From NCBI GenBank assembly GCA_928212115.1, contig CAKMRJ010004445.1, positions 2,024,507 to 2,088,506 of the forward strand: DNA of 64,000 bases, written 5' to 3'. Position numbers and translations under genes: made by a program. Below are positions 21,708 to 31,913 of the stretch, in pieces. Under the pieces are notes generated by a model, which ran no database searches, was not told the origin of the DNA, and saw only the letters and a program-made list of their open reading frames with translations. Numbering within the stretch: position 1 is the stretch's first letter; each line of letters starts with the position of its first letter. The stretch comes from Lactuca virosa. Lineage: Eukaryota; Streptophyta; Magnoliopsida; Asterales; Asteraceae.

Positions 21708-23397
21708 TAGGCTTGTTTTCAATTATACTTGATGCAAAGTGTTGGAAAATGCTGAAAAAATCGATATTCGGGCTGTCTGGGCACTGGACTCGCCGATTCC
21801 ACTAATGGACTCGACGAGTCCATGAGGAAACTCATACTACTCGTCGAGTAGGTTAATACACTCGACGAGTAGGACTCCCTGACAGCGTATTTTCGACTTT
21901 TAAGGCTGGAATTGGACTAGAATCATTACCTTAAGCTGTTTTTGAACCTATAAACCTGTTTTTGATGTGGTAATGTTCATGCTATTCCAATTTCAAATAT
22001 AATTGTCAATAGATTCATGTTTTGTATTAGTTTTATGGTTAGGCTAATTACATGAAAAAGTTTGATTAAATTGTCTTGTTCTTATGAGTTGCGTAGATTA
22101 ATAGAAAAGTTATGTGAAATTGTAGTTTTCAATCCAAATTAATCTAAGAGTTGATTCTAAAATGTGTTTTTGTAACATTTCCTCAAGTTATGTGAAAAGT
22201 CACATTTAAGATTCATAAAACTCATAAAGTTTTCCATAAGTTATGAATAAGGAAGAGTCACATTCTTTTAATGGTTTAAAGTCTTCCATAACTTGTCCTC
22301 AAGTTATGGAACTTGAAGAGTTTTTGAATTAAAACTACTTTAAACACATAAGTTATGGAATTGAAAAGTTTTTGAATAGTTCAAAACTTGCCCTCATGTT
22401 TTGGAATTTGAAAAGATTTCCCTTATGAATACTTTAATTCCAAGTTAAGCCCTTAGAATTTTAAAAGTTAAAATTCAACCCTTATAGTTTATAATATTAT
22501 AAGATTTATATATATGTATAAGAGCAAGTCGTCTTACCATTAGTAGGCCTCATTCACGAAGTCGGTCTATAAGGGGGTATAAGGTTACTGCCTATAAAAT
22601 GGCAGTTTAATAGGTGTCCACTCTCACCTACCGCTTCCTTGACTGGTGGAGGGTCGTTAGCCGAACAGGTAGGACAAGGACTATAATTCTATCTTCATTA
22701 AAAGTATTAATGATAAATATAAAGTAACTAAAATGTTTTTATAATTCCCAATCTTAGTTACTTTAGGAAAATATGAATAAGGTGCTAATCCATGAAATTA
22801 CACTTCACTTCGCTTAAGTCGGTTAGTGTAGCGTGTGTGGTTAACCGGCACACTAACTTGATTTAACAAGGTAGCCAACGGGTTTCTTAAAGTTTATTAT
22901 AGGCCGGTGGAGCGTGTGTGGTTAACCAACACATCGGTTGGGAGATTAACATTTAAGAGTACCAAGTAATTTGCATGGTTACTTCACACCTTGTTTTGTG
23001 ATCCTCGACATCCTAGTCACAAAACCTGAAGGGCACACTCGAGATTGAAACATGCCATTGAACAGCTCAATGAATCTCAAAAGATCTAGGACTTTCAAAT
23101 CCAATTAAAAACCTAATAATTTATTTCGTTTTTATGGTGGAAATTGGTGAATCGTCATTCGCCTACCTTCAAATATTCTATAGCTTGGATTACGACATCC
23201 CTCTTCCAAGTTATAAAGTATTGTGTTGGGTCCTAGCCTTAATATTTCATATTGGGTGTTATATTAAGGACTTTAAATCAACTATCTTGAATATCTCCCA
23301 AAAGATGTCTACCTCAGACATCTATGATCTTCCAAATCTCTTGGAACTTCACTTCCTCCACCTCCTCCAATTATTCTCCCTAACCCACTAGTTCAAG
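21708..23397 (+). other. C1 leader and decayed gag N-terminus
   Basis: No gene with an open frame is visible. Three ACTCGACGAGT-type palindromes occur at 21808-21875, the same 11-mer as in the GA LTR. The stretch 22750-22960 has two similar GTGTGTGGTTAACC segments. An 85-codon frame at 23134-23391 lies where copia gag is expected but I do not recognise it. Confidence 0.45.
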
Positions 23398-23612
23398 GTC
23401 ACTCAAGCCCTATTGGCAAGCAAGGTCTATGTGTGCTCACATCTTGGAGATGAAGTCACATATTGACACGCCGGGAGAGTTGGGTGTCAAAGTCTTAAGA
23501 AAGTCGGATGTTCAATCACTTTCTAAGTCACATAGTTAGTTCCTTTGGGACTACTATGTAAAAGACTATGACATGGCCATTAATGATTTTATCTATTTGC
23601 TTTGTGCTGGTT
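23398..23612 (+). pseudogene. C1 gag fragment
   Basis: Reading from 23398, the frame gives AHILEMKSHIDTPGELGVK and later MAINDFIYLL, a pattern of copia gag (UBN2 type: LEMKSHI then a helical stretch). There is one internal stop. It would help form the capsid in an intact element. Confidence 0.65.
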
Positions 23613-25522
23613 AATCACCAATGATTTGGAGCACTGGCAAAGCAAACCTTCAATGGACATTGACAATGGTAACATTTGACACCCAGTAAAAGCTTTCTCT
23701 TCCCAATGGAAAGGGATCGGCCATAGTCAACTCGGTTGACCAAATGGTAAATAGAATGGCTAAGTCTGAGAGAGTCCTACCAAAGGGTCCATATGTGTCT
23801 ATTGCCAAAGGAAGGGGCATTGATTGCGAAGCTGCCTATTTATCTAAAAGATCATAAGGTTGATCAAGTCAATAAGTTTGACCCAACTTCAGATAAAGTC
23901 CACTATCTAACTCTGTTAAGTTTATATTCTGAGATTCTTGTTACATGATGTGACTGGGTCACATGTTGATGTTTTAAGAATCAAAGTAAAGTGAAGAAAC
24001 TTAAAAGGAAGTGTATGTTGATTCTGATCACAAAGATGGATCTCGATTGCATGGTTCAATGATCAGAATTTTGAGTTGTTACTTAGGAGTTATGATATAC
24101 TACTTAGGAATAGATAACAACAAGTCTTTCATATGATTTTGCACTGCAAGGATAAGTTTTTCTGCAAAGTTTTAAAATTAAAATGAAATTTTTGATTTTA
24201 TTTATTCTAAGTATCCTTACAATGGCACTTGTGAAAAAAAATTTGTTGCTTATATGATTCTATTGATAGCAATAATGGAAAATGGATTTGTTTCTTTCAT
24301 CTGTGGTAGTGTCTAAATTTACCAAATAATGAAAAATTCTCGTCACCCAAGGTTTCAGTTGGATATAAACTTGGAAATCATGCAAGTTGTACAGTATGAT
24401 GAATGAGAATTTTCATCTTTGGAAAATTAAGACGAATTCCTTGTTCACATGTATATGTGAGTCAAGTGAAGGACTAAGGGATCAAGTACATATTCTGGTG
24501 CACTGATCAAGTCCACCACAAAAAATCGATAAGACTATTCGTTATGATTTACTAAAGTTTAGTAAATACGGTTATACTTACCAGTTTAAGTATAATTCTG
24601 AAACGTTGGAAAAGTTTCGATGTATGGCATAACGGATGAGAAGAATCAAATTAGGCAGAAAGATAAAAGTTTATCAAATCTGAAAAGATGGGAAAGTACT
24701 TTAGTATCATGTTTTGTGATGATCTTAATGATTTAGAAATCATACCACAATTGGTCTTCTAAGGACATCTTAGTGCATTCTTATGGCTAAGAAGAGAAGA
24801 CATGAATTGTTGAAATGGTTAAATCTAAGAAGATGAGTCATACTTTGTTTCAAAAACAATTCTTAGAGTCATGCTCCAAGATTGTAACTTGAGTGACACA
24901 TCTTAAAGAAGGTCTATAACACTTGTCAAATGTAAGAGTAAAATGGTTTCTACTCTTATACATTTGAAGTTGGTAATTTGTGATGTTTTGGATAAAACAA
25001 AGATCGACTAAGACGATTTGTGTGAAGTGTTTATCTTGATAAAGAATATGCACTATCTCTTGAATATTTGGAAATATAGTTTTATATGTCAAGAGGACAG
25101 TGGGAGTCTTAAAGATCCTGAAAGAATTTCAAGATCTAATCAAGAATAATAACCTGTAGTTTGACACTAGCACACGACGTGAGGTTTATAACCTATCGTG
25201 TTGACATACTTCTATTTTTGTGCCCATTCCAGTTAAATTTGGCATTGCATATGAGTTTTGAGAGTTCTGAATTGGTTGCATAACAACGTGGAAGCAATAG
25301 AAGGCCCTTAAGCTGCCAGGTGGCAAGAAATTAAGATTGAGTTCAGTCCATATGTGTTTGGATTTGTCATTATCCTTGTCTTGTGACTATGGTTTTGACA
25401 GTTCACATGGATAAGAACACATACACCATAAAATCTAATATAATGAACAACGAGATGTATACTGAGAGATGAACCCTTTTAGGATTGACAAGACAATGCT
25501 TCGTATATCCCCATGACCAACA
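23613..25522 (+). pseudogene. C1 decayed pol
   Basis: Only traces remain. Near 23935-23975 a protease-like VTGSH is seen, and near 24690-24760 a stretch resembling the copia integrase core (FSIMFCDDLNDLEIIPQL). All frames have many stops. RT and RNase H were not recognised before the T1 insertion at 25523. Confidence 0.4.
25518..25522. repeat. T1 target-site duplication, left
   Basis: CAACA directly before the T1 LTR start TGTCACACCCCC. The same five bases follow the other T1 end at 50962-50966. Confidence 0.85.
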
Positions 25523-25946
25523 TGTCACACCCCCAAAGCAGAACGACGGAAACGTTCGGGGGCGGAGGACATCAGGTAAGTATCACAACACATGCAATAT
25601 AGTAATCGAAGTACAAACAATCATTGCATTAATAAGTATAAGTCTTACATAAGTGTTTAAACATTACATATTGAAACACCAAAGTAGGTACAGTAGAAGA
25701 CAAGAGTCGCCGTACGGTACTAGGTAGTCTTCTCAAAAGCTTCGGGAGTGTACCTATCTACTGGATTCTTGAGAATACAAGTTATTTGGAAAAGGTAGAT
25801 CAGCATTTAAACTAGTGAGTTCATAAGTATTTTAGTTCTGTTAAGTATACTCTAAGTTCTTTGGAAAAGTTCACTGGTTCCTCCAGAAAATCCGATATTT
25901 CATGAGGTGATAGACTAATAACCTCAATAGTTTCCCTCTGTAATTA

Positions 25947-26110
25947 CTTAGTTTATACTAATTATATATAACCCAATATCGAATGGACAGTTAAATGGGT
26001 GTATCTGCCCTAAGCCCACAACCAAACAAGGAACAGGATGTAAGGCGGAAGCCACACATTTCACTGTCAATCAGATATAACTTATGTATAGCTCTGATGT
26101 AAAAACTAAG
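25947..26110 (+). repeat. 160-bp inverted-end module, copy a
   Basis: Ends CTTAGTTTATAC on the left and GTAAAAACTAAG on the right; core CCAAACAAGGAA at 26022-26033. It is 164 bp long and matches copy f (48061-48224) at the same place in the other T1 LTR. Confidence 0.75.
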
Positions 26111-26185
26111 GAATTGTAGAATTAACCACTAAAGGTCCTTTATGTTATACTAGTTTACAGAAAGTGAATGACTAAGTTCCCATTT

Positions 26186-26360
26186 CTAAAAGTGGTTTAA
26201 TCCCATAAACTGTTTCATTTGTAAAAGTGGTTTAATCTCATAAACCGTTTCCTTCGTAAAAGTGGTTTAATCCTATAAACCGTTTCATTTTTAAAAGTAG
26301 TTTAATCCCATAAACCGTTTCATTTGTAAATGTGGTTTAATCCCATAAATCGTTTCATTT
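26186..26360. repeat. 35-bp tandem repeat in the T1 3' LTR, five copies
   Basis: Five units of 35 bp, each containing AGTGGTTTAATCCCATAAAC or a close variant. The 5' LTR has four units at 48300-48439, so one unit was gained or lost. Confidence 0.92.
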
Positions 26361-26895
26361 ATAAAAGTATTCTTAGTTATATCTGTTCTACAGTAAAACC
26401 TTAGTATTAATCCTGGAAAATATTATATTATCCATAATACTGCCCTATGGTTTTAAATGTTCCAAAACCAGAAGTACAAGTATATTTTCCATACTTGATT
26501 TCCTAATACGTAGTTTTTACTGTAAGTAAAAACTAACAGAAGGTATATTTGCTCAGGATGTAATTATCTTTTCTTACTGTTTTAAGAGAAGTATATTACT
26601 TAGTAATTTACTCGTTGTTTTATCCATGTGAGTTCTATTAACCATACTGATATGACTGATGTGCTTGCTGCGACGTTCTTCAGGCGTAGGAAATGATATG
26701 ATATTTGACACCCTAGGCCTGCCGGCCAAACTTTAGCGAACAGTAAAGGTGCGGGATTTCAGTCCCATATAGATCTATACACAAATTTACGCCCTCCCCA
26801 CAGGAGATTCTGGTTAATAAGTCAGGACTTAAGGTCGTACTTAGATAAGTACACCATGAAGAGTCTCACAAATTTATTGTTTTAACGAGATTTAC

Positions 26896-27193
26896 GATGT
26901 ATTATTACCCCGTGATTGCTAACCCTGGTACTCTGTTTCGTATCCTTGTTAATGCAAACTCGGTATGATGTATTATTACCCCGTGATTGCTAACCCTGGT
27001 ACTCGGTATCGTACCCTTGTTAATGCAAACTCGGTATGATGTATTATTATCCCGTGATTGCTAACCCTGGTACTCTGTATCGTACCCTTGTTAATGCAAA
27101 CTCGGCATGATGTATTATTACCCCGTGATTGATAACCCTGGTACTCTGTATTGTACCTTTGTTAATGCAAACCCGGTATGATGTATTATTACT
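26896..27193. repeat. 71-bp tandem repeat in the T1 3' LTR, four copies
   Basis: Units start GATGTATTATTACC at 26896, 26967, 27038 and 27109, with a partial fifth at 27180. The period is exactly 71 throughout. Confidence 0.93.
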
Positions 27194-27424
27194 TCTTTAA
27201 TATGTTATCCATATATTAAAAGTATAATACATATCCTGGTATAGATAAATGAATTGTTGGTAATTTTCTTGGAAAGTATACAATCGTGAATCATACTTGT
27301 ATATTTAGTTTTGAATCATAAATTATACATATTATAATTTATATGTTCTATCTGATTAGCATGATTTCTCATGGATGAACACCTTTGCTCACCATGATAC
27401 AAAGCTAATGATACCGAATGGAGT

Positions 27425-27445
27425 AACCTTTTATACTCATATATG

Positions 27446-27512
<67 letters not shown>

Positions 27513-27640
27513 GAAGGAAACGACCTTCGGACAAATAACCCCACCTTAATTCCACATCCAAACAAGGAAAATGAAATAAGATAATTCATTAGTCCTAAGC
27601 CCTTAAAATCTTATGTATATATTTATACATATATAAACAT
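27425..27640 (+). repeat. 160-bp inverted-end module, copy b
   Basis: Variant core CCAAACAAGGAA at 27558-27569, in the form CACATCCAAACAAGG. The left arm is expanded by a TA microsatellite (27448-27508), which lengthens the copy to about 215 bp. Confidence 0.65.
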
Positions 27641-28177
27641 GATTTTGGCAATTATAAATTGAAATAGATTATAAAACATTTTTCAAAAAATTTAACTGAA
27701 TTTACATGACTTTAAAGATTTAACGTGGCTTTAAGTCATTTTGGAAGTATTTGGTAATCCTTAAAAGCATAAGGAAATTCTTTGTGTGATTATTATCACA
27801 TACAATTATTAACACAATTTTAAATTGTGTTCAACTTGTATTCCCCCCCTAAAAAGCATATAAAACCATTTAAAAAGGTATATTATAGGGGTATGAAATC
27901 ACTTTGATAAGTGGTGATTTGGGAAGCGTTTCGTGTCTATAGATGATCTTTCTCGAAGAAACCGCGAGATTTTGAGTAAAAATCGGGCTTTACGCGGGCA
28001 ACACTTCGATTGGAAAGAGGTTATCTTCTTGAGAATTTCGGGGCTTCGGGGCTTACTTCGGGTTTTAGACACGATATCGGGGCCTTGGGGGTTGTTTGTG
28101 AGGTTATGGAAGTGAAAGGGGTGAAAAAGGACCAAAAATGGGGTGAAAAAGTGTAAAAATCTCGAGAGTCTCGCGGA

Positions 28178-28187
28178 CTATTTATAG
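28178..28187 (-). promoter_or_regulatory. T1 3' LTR TATA box
   Basis: Read on -, CTATAAATAG. It lies about 280 bases downstream of the perfect 14-bp palindrome CCTCGCATGCGAGG at 28469-28482. Confidence 0.65.
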
Positions 28188-29092
28188 TCTGAAGCTTCGG
28201 ATCCGAGGCGAGAGGAAGGAGACGCGTATCTTGGACAGGTGGCGAGGGGGTGGCTTCGGTTCGGACAAGTGGCTCATGCAAAGGCGAGTCAGCAGTCACG
28301 CGTCAGAAGAAGAAGCGAGGAGGGTGGCAGTCTCGGATGCGTGTCCGACCAGGAGAGGACCGGACTTCGGTCCAATCAGGAGGCGCCATGACGACTTCGG
28401 ACCAATCAGCAGGTGACACGCGAGATTGCGGTCCAATCAGATGACGCCACGTAGCAGACACATGGAAGCCTCGCATGCGAGGGTGACGTGGCCAAAGAGG
28501 GTCCATGCGAAAATTCTCGGTTTTCAACATTTCTTGATTTTTGTGCCAAAAATTTGCGAAATTCGTAGCTTTCAGATACGAGCTCCGTTATTGGCGTTCT
28601 TTATATGCACGCGTAGGTAAAATTATACTCTACGAGTTTCGTTTAGACTTCGTCGGCTAATTTTGAATTTATTTTTAATATTATTATTTTTAACAGACCG
28701 GGACAGAAAATCTGTTAAAAACTCATAACTTCTTCATCTGACGTCCGTTTGCGTCTGTCTTTTTACCGTTGTACTACTTTTGACGAGACCTTCGATTCTC
28801 GTTTAAGTTGTGTCGGCTAAATATTGATCGATTTATATTTTGAATTTTTAGCTGTCTACTACTACACCGAAACTTAGAAAATCATAACTTCCTCATACGA
28901 AGTCAGATTTTTACGTACTTTTTATGAACGTTCTCGGTTTAACATATTCTACAACTTTCATTTAGATTGTTAAGGCTAAAAAGCCTTTTATAAAAAATTC
29001 ACTTTTTACACTGAACAATGTTTTGCCGGTTTTGTCGTGGATTTTCGATTGGTCCTAACTTCTTTGTTATAACTCGGATAGGTCATAACTTC

Positions 29093-29970
29093 TTTGTTAT
29101 AACTCGCGACCGGTGATAACCCGTTGAGTGGAGGGTTGACTCAGCGAGTCGAGTGAGGACCAGGGGCGAAGAGGACATGCATGGACTCGCCGAGTCACAC
29201 GAGTGCACTCGGCGAGTCTGGTCAAAGTTTGACCGTTGACTTTTGTTGACTTTTAGGGTTTGGTCAACAATGGACTTGTGGACCTTTTGAAGGGTAAAAT
29301 GGTCTTTTAGCCTTCTTAGAGGATATGGAAGAGACTAGTCTAGCCTGGAGAGCCGTTATTGATTTGAGATAATTGTTTATGTGTTTAGGCGAAGGCTAGA
29401 TCAGTATATACGTGTGCGAGATTATCTGAGATAGTCGAGGTGAGTCTTCTCACTCTATTGTACCTGGAAGGGTACCTATGTGTGACCGGAAGGTCTTATA
29501 TGCTATGAGACGTATGAGCTGTATGTTGTTATGTGATATGTATGTGTTATGTATGATAAGGATAGGAAGGTCAAGATGATATGGACCGGAAGGTCAAGAG
29601 GTTATGGACCGGAAGGTCGATACGGGTAGGACCGGAAGGTCTACCGGGATTCGGGATGGAAGTCCCCTGAGACACTTGGATCGGAAAATCCTACAGAGTT
29701 ATGGCCTGGAAAGGCGTAGGTGTTGTATGTGGTATTTTGGGGAACTCACTAAGTATTTATGCTTACAGTTGTTGTGTTATGTGTTTCTGGTACTAGCGAG
29801 GATCGCGGGAAGGCGCCGGCATGATCCGTACACACTCATAGAGATTATGTTTTGAGATTCTGGGATTTGTTGTTATGATGACGTTGGATACAATTTGCTT
29901 GATATTGTTTTTGATGATTGAGGATATGATTTAAAAATGAAAAATAGTTTTGAAAATTTACGTTGTTACA
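29093..29970 (+). repeat. GA-type LTR 3' half embedded in the T1 3' LTR
   Basis: From about 29130 to 29970 the + strand follows the second half of the GA LTR (9530-10341): ACTCGCCGAGT motifs, GGGTTTGGTCAA, GGCGAAGGCTAGAT, GACCGGAAGGTC repeats, GGGGAACTCACTAAG, and the end ACGTTGTTACA. Its orientation is opposite to T1. It replaces the T1 LTR terminus. Confidence 0.8.
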
Positions 29971-29995
29971 TTAAGTCTAAAGTGATACTCATGTA

Positions 29996-30717
29996 CTAGG
30001 GCAAAGATGTGGATACTTTCGTTTTTCCTAACCTTCCCTTTTCCCAAGTGAATTCAGGTCCCCGGTTTGTAATCCAGCGAACCTTCACTAACGGGATAAG
30101 ACTTTGCTTCGTTCTTTTGATTTCCCTATCCATGGTTTTCATTGGTTCTTTTACAGAGTGTAGACTTTTATTTAACTTGATTTCATCAAGTGAAATAACA
30201 AGTGTTTCATCGGATAGACACCTCTTTAGATTAGATATGTGAAAGGTGGGATGAATGTTATTAAGTTTTTGTGGTAGTTTAAGTTTATAAGTACAAGACC
30301 GATTCTGGTAAGAATATCGAATGGTCCTATGTACCTTGAATTTAGTATTGCACGCTTTCTCAAGCGTATCTTGTCCTTCCGGGGTGAGACCTTCATATGA
30401 CAAGGTCATCAATCCTGTAATTTCAAGGGTTTTCTTTTTATCGAAGCCATAGCTTCTCTGATTAACTCTGGAAGCTTTATGTCGCTTCCTGATTATTTTC
30501 TTTTTTTGTAGTTTCTCGGATGAATTCCAGATCAGCGAAGGTGTTGTGTGGAAACTAGATCTCTAGCTAGTTGCGTATTACCTAATTTAGTCCAGTACAT
30601 ATAGGATCTGCACTTGTGACCACAAAAGGTTTTGAATGGAGAAACTTGAATGCTAGCGTGATAAAGGACTCGACTAATTGATAAATGGGTATCCCATACT
30701 TTACCATAGTCGATCAC
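29996..30717 (-). pseudogene. T1 integrase C-terminal part with chromodomain
   Basis: The frame 30717-30532 shows the end of the integrase core (VWDTHLSI, FKTFCGHKCRS). The frame 30412-29996 has the C-terminal domain (HPTFHISNLKRCLSDETL) and a chromodomain-like end, MDREIKRTKQS then VKVRWITNRGPEFTWE. Chromodomains of this group are thought to guide insertion into heterochromatin. The zinc-binding N-terminus and first catalytic Asp are missing. Confidence 0.85.
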
Positions 30718-30944
30718 ATAGGCTCATGACTACTCTAGTTTCCATAGATTTTTGAAGTGACTGGCTGAACTGGGAGATGATTCTATTATCTCAGCGGAGA
30801 TAACAGATATTGGAATACCGTGCACTCACATGTTCTAGTTATCTTCTCTACTTGCCACATTTTCAGGTTTCAAGGCTTCCTGTTGAGCCTCCTTACTTTG
30901 TGTGGAAAGATTTGAATGGGTTATCATAGTCAATGGTTGGCTCT

Positions 30945-31078
30945 ATGACCTGAGTACTCTTTCCGACTTAGGGTGACAGCTACTATATTGGCTTTCTCGG
31001 GATGATAACGAATTTCGAATTCGTAGTCATTTAGTAGCTCGACCCACTGTCGTGGTCTCATGTTGAATTCCTCCTGGT
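30945..31078 (-). pseudogene. T1 RNase H end fragment
   Basis: Read on -, this gives MRPRQWVELLNDYEFEIRYH and then KANIVAVTLSRKE, the characteristic end of gypsy RNase H. It is separated from integrase by about 230 bases of decayed sequence, and module copy c sits just upstream. Confidence 0.78.
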
Positions 31079-31147
31079 AGAATATATGATGAAGGCTTTT
31101 TCCCCGAAGTTCATGATAAGACTCGTACTTGGCTCATCCACCATCAC

Positions 31148-31309
31148 CTCGTGTATAAAAGTTGTATATAATTTAGATTTCACAAAACGTTTGGATGGGT
31201 GACTCTTCCAGAGGTTCACAACCAAACAAGGAACAGGAGATAGAGCAGAATTACACATCCTTAATCTTGTTAAGTGTAAATTATATACCACTCTCATGTA
31301 TACACTTAG
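31148..31309 (+). repeat. 160-bp inverted-end module, copy c, inside T1 pol
   Basis: Core CCAAACAAGGAA at 31222-31233. The left arm GTATAAAAG and right arm GTATACACTTAG are inverted relatives, and TATATAATTTA recurs inverted in the other arm. It lies next to RNase H coding sequence, so it appears to have inserted into pol. Confidence 0.75.
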
Positions 31310-31551
31310 CAGCGACAGATTAAGCTAATGAGTTCTTAGTCTCTATTATTGAACTTGACTTGCGGTACAATGATTTTCCTATGAGATCTATTGGGGTACT
31401 TCAGTGGTTACTGACTTCTAAGACTACTTCGTTGCTTTTCGTTTCAAGTTTCCTGTCTACTGAGTAGGCTAGAATGGCGTGGTACCCTTCGCATGTGTAC
31501 TTTTGAGGTTTTGAAATGAGAGACAACCTAAGGGTTTGCGTTGTGGATTGG

Positions 31552-31556
31552 AAGAA
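31552..31556. repeat. S3 target-site duplication, left
   Basis: AAGAA directly before the S3 LTR; the same five bases follow the other LTR at 44800-44804. Confidence 0.9.
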
Positions 31557-31882
31557 TGATGAACAAAAGAATCGAGTATTGAATTAATCAGAGTATGAAT
31601 TCAAGTAAGAATGCGAGATTGAACACAGGATGTAAATATGATCTTGTTATGCTCTATTATTCTTTCGAATTCTTTACAGAGTACAAATAGACAAGTCTGT
31701 AAAAGTTCATATCTAACTCTAGTAAAATAACCCTATTTATAGGGAACGGAAAGCATACAAAAAAATTATACTAAGGCATAGACATTAACGCTTCGAATAA
31801 AAGCGCCCTAGTAAAATACATTACAAAACATTCGAAGAGTCTAAACCACACTTCGACTAGTTACAACAATTCGACTCTTACA
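31557..31882 (-). repeat. S3 3' LTR
   Basis: 326 bp, + strand ends TGATGAAC and CTCTTACA. It contains CTATTTATAGGG near 31732, which read on - is a TATA-like CCCTATAAATAG. Confidence 0.93.
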
Positions 31883-31894
31883 ATCTCCCCCTTA
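31883..31894 (-). other. S3 polypurine tract
   Basis: Read on -, TAAGGGGGAGAT directly precedes the 3' LTR start TGTAAGAG, the expected second-strand primer. Confidence 0.88.
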
Positions 31895-31913
31895 GTAATC
31901 ATAGTCGAAGTCT

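Larger units (their letters stand above)
20922..25522 (+). mobile_element. C1: degenerate Ty1/copia element, 5' part
   Basis: It has a complete 5' LTR, a perfect primer site and a decayed body that is cut at 25522 by T1. The internal region shows only traces of copia gag, protease and integrase with stops in every frame. Its 3' LTR is not recognised in the window; the right flank of T1 does not clearly continue it. Confidence 0.75.
25523..29092 (-). repeat. T1 3' LTR, own part
   Basis: It matches 47637-50900 closely over most of its length, with a TATA box at 28178-28187 and the same tandem repeats in the same order. It is longer than the 5' LTR by two upstream promoter units (about 28734-29070). 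The true terminal about 120 bp next to the polypurine tract are missing and replaced by 29093-29970. Confidence 0.85.

Noticed and set aside
23134..23391. Host gene exon (85 codons)
   Set aside because: It lies at the gag position of decayed copia C1, has no recognisable family and no flanking exons.
26186..27193. CRISPR-like array
   Set aside because: Repeats are head-to-tail without spacers and lie in a plant LTR.
25523..29970. Reading the whole stretch as a genuine 4.4-kb T1 LTR
   Set aside because: The other T1 LTR ends at 50961 with a matching target duplication and lacks the GA-type 878 bp, so the right part is foreign.
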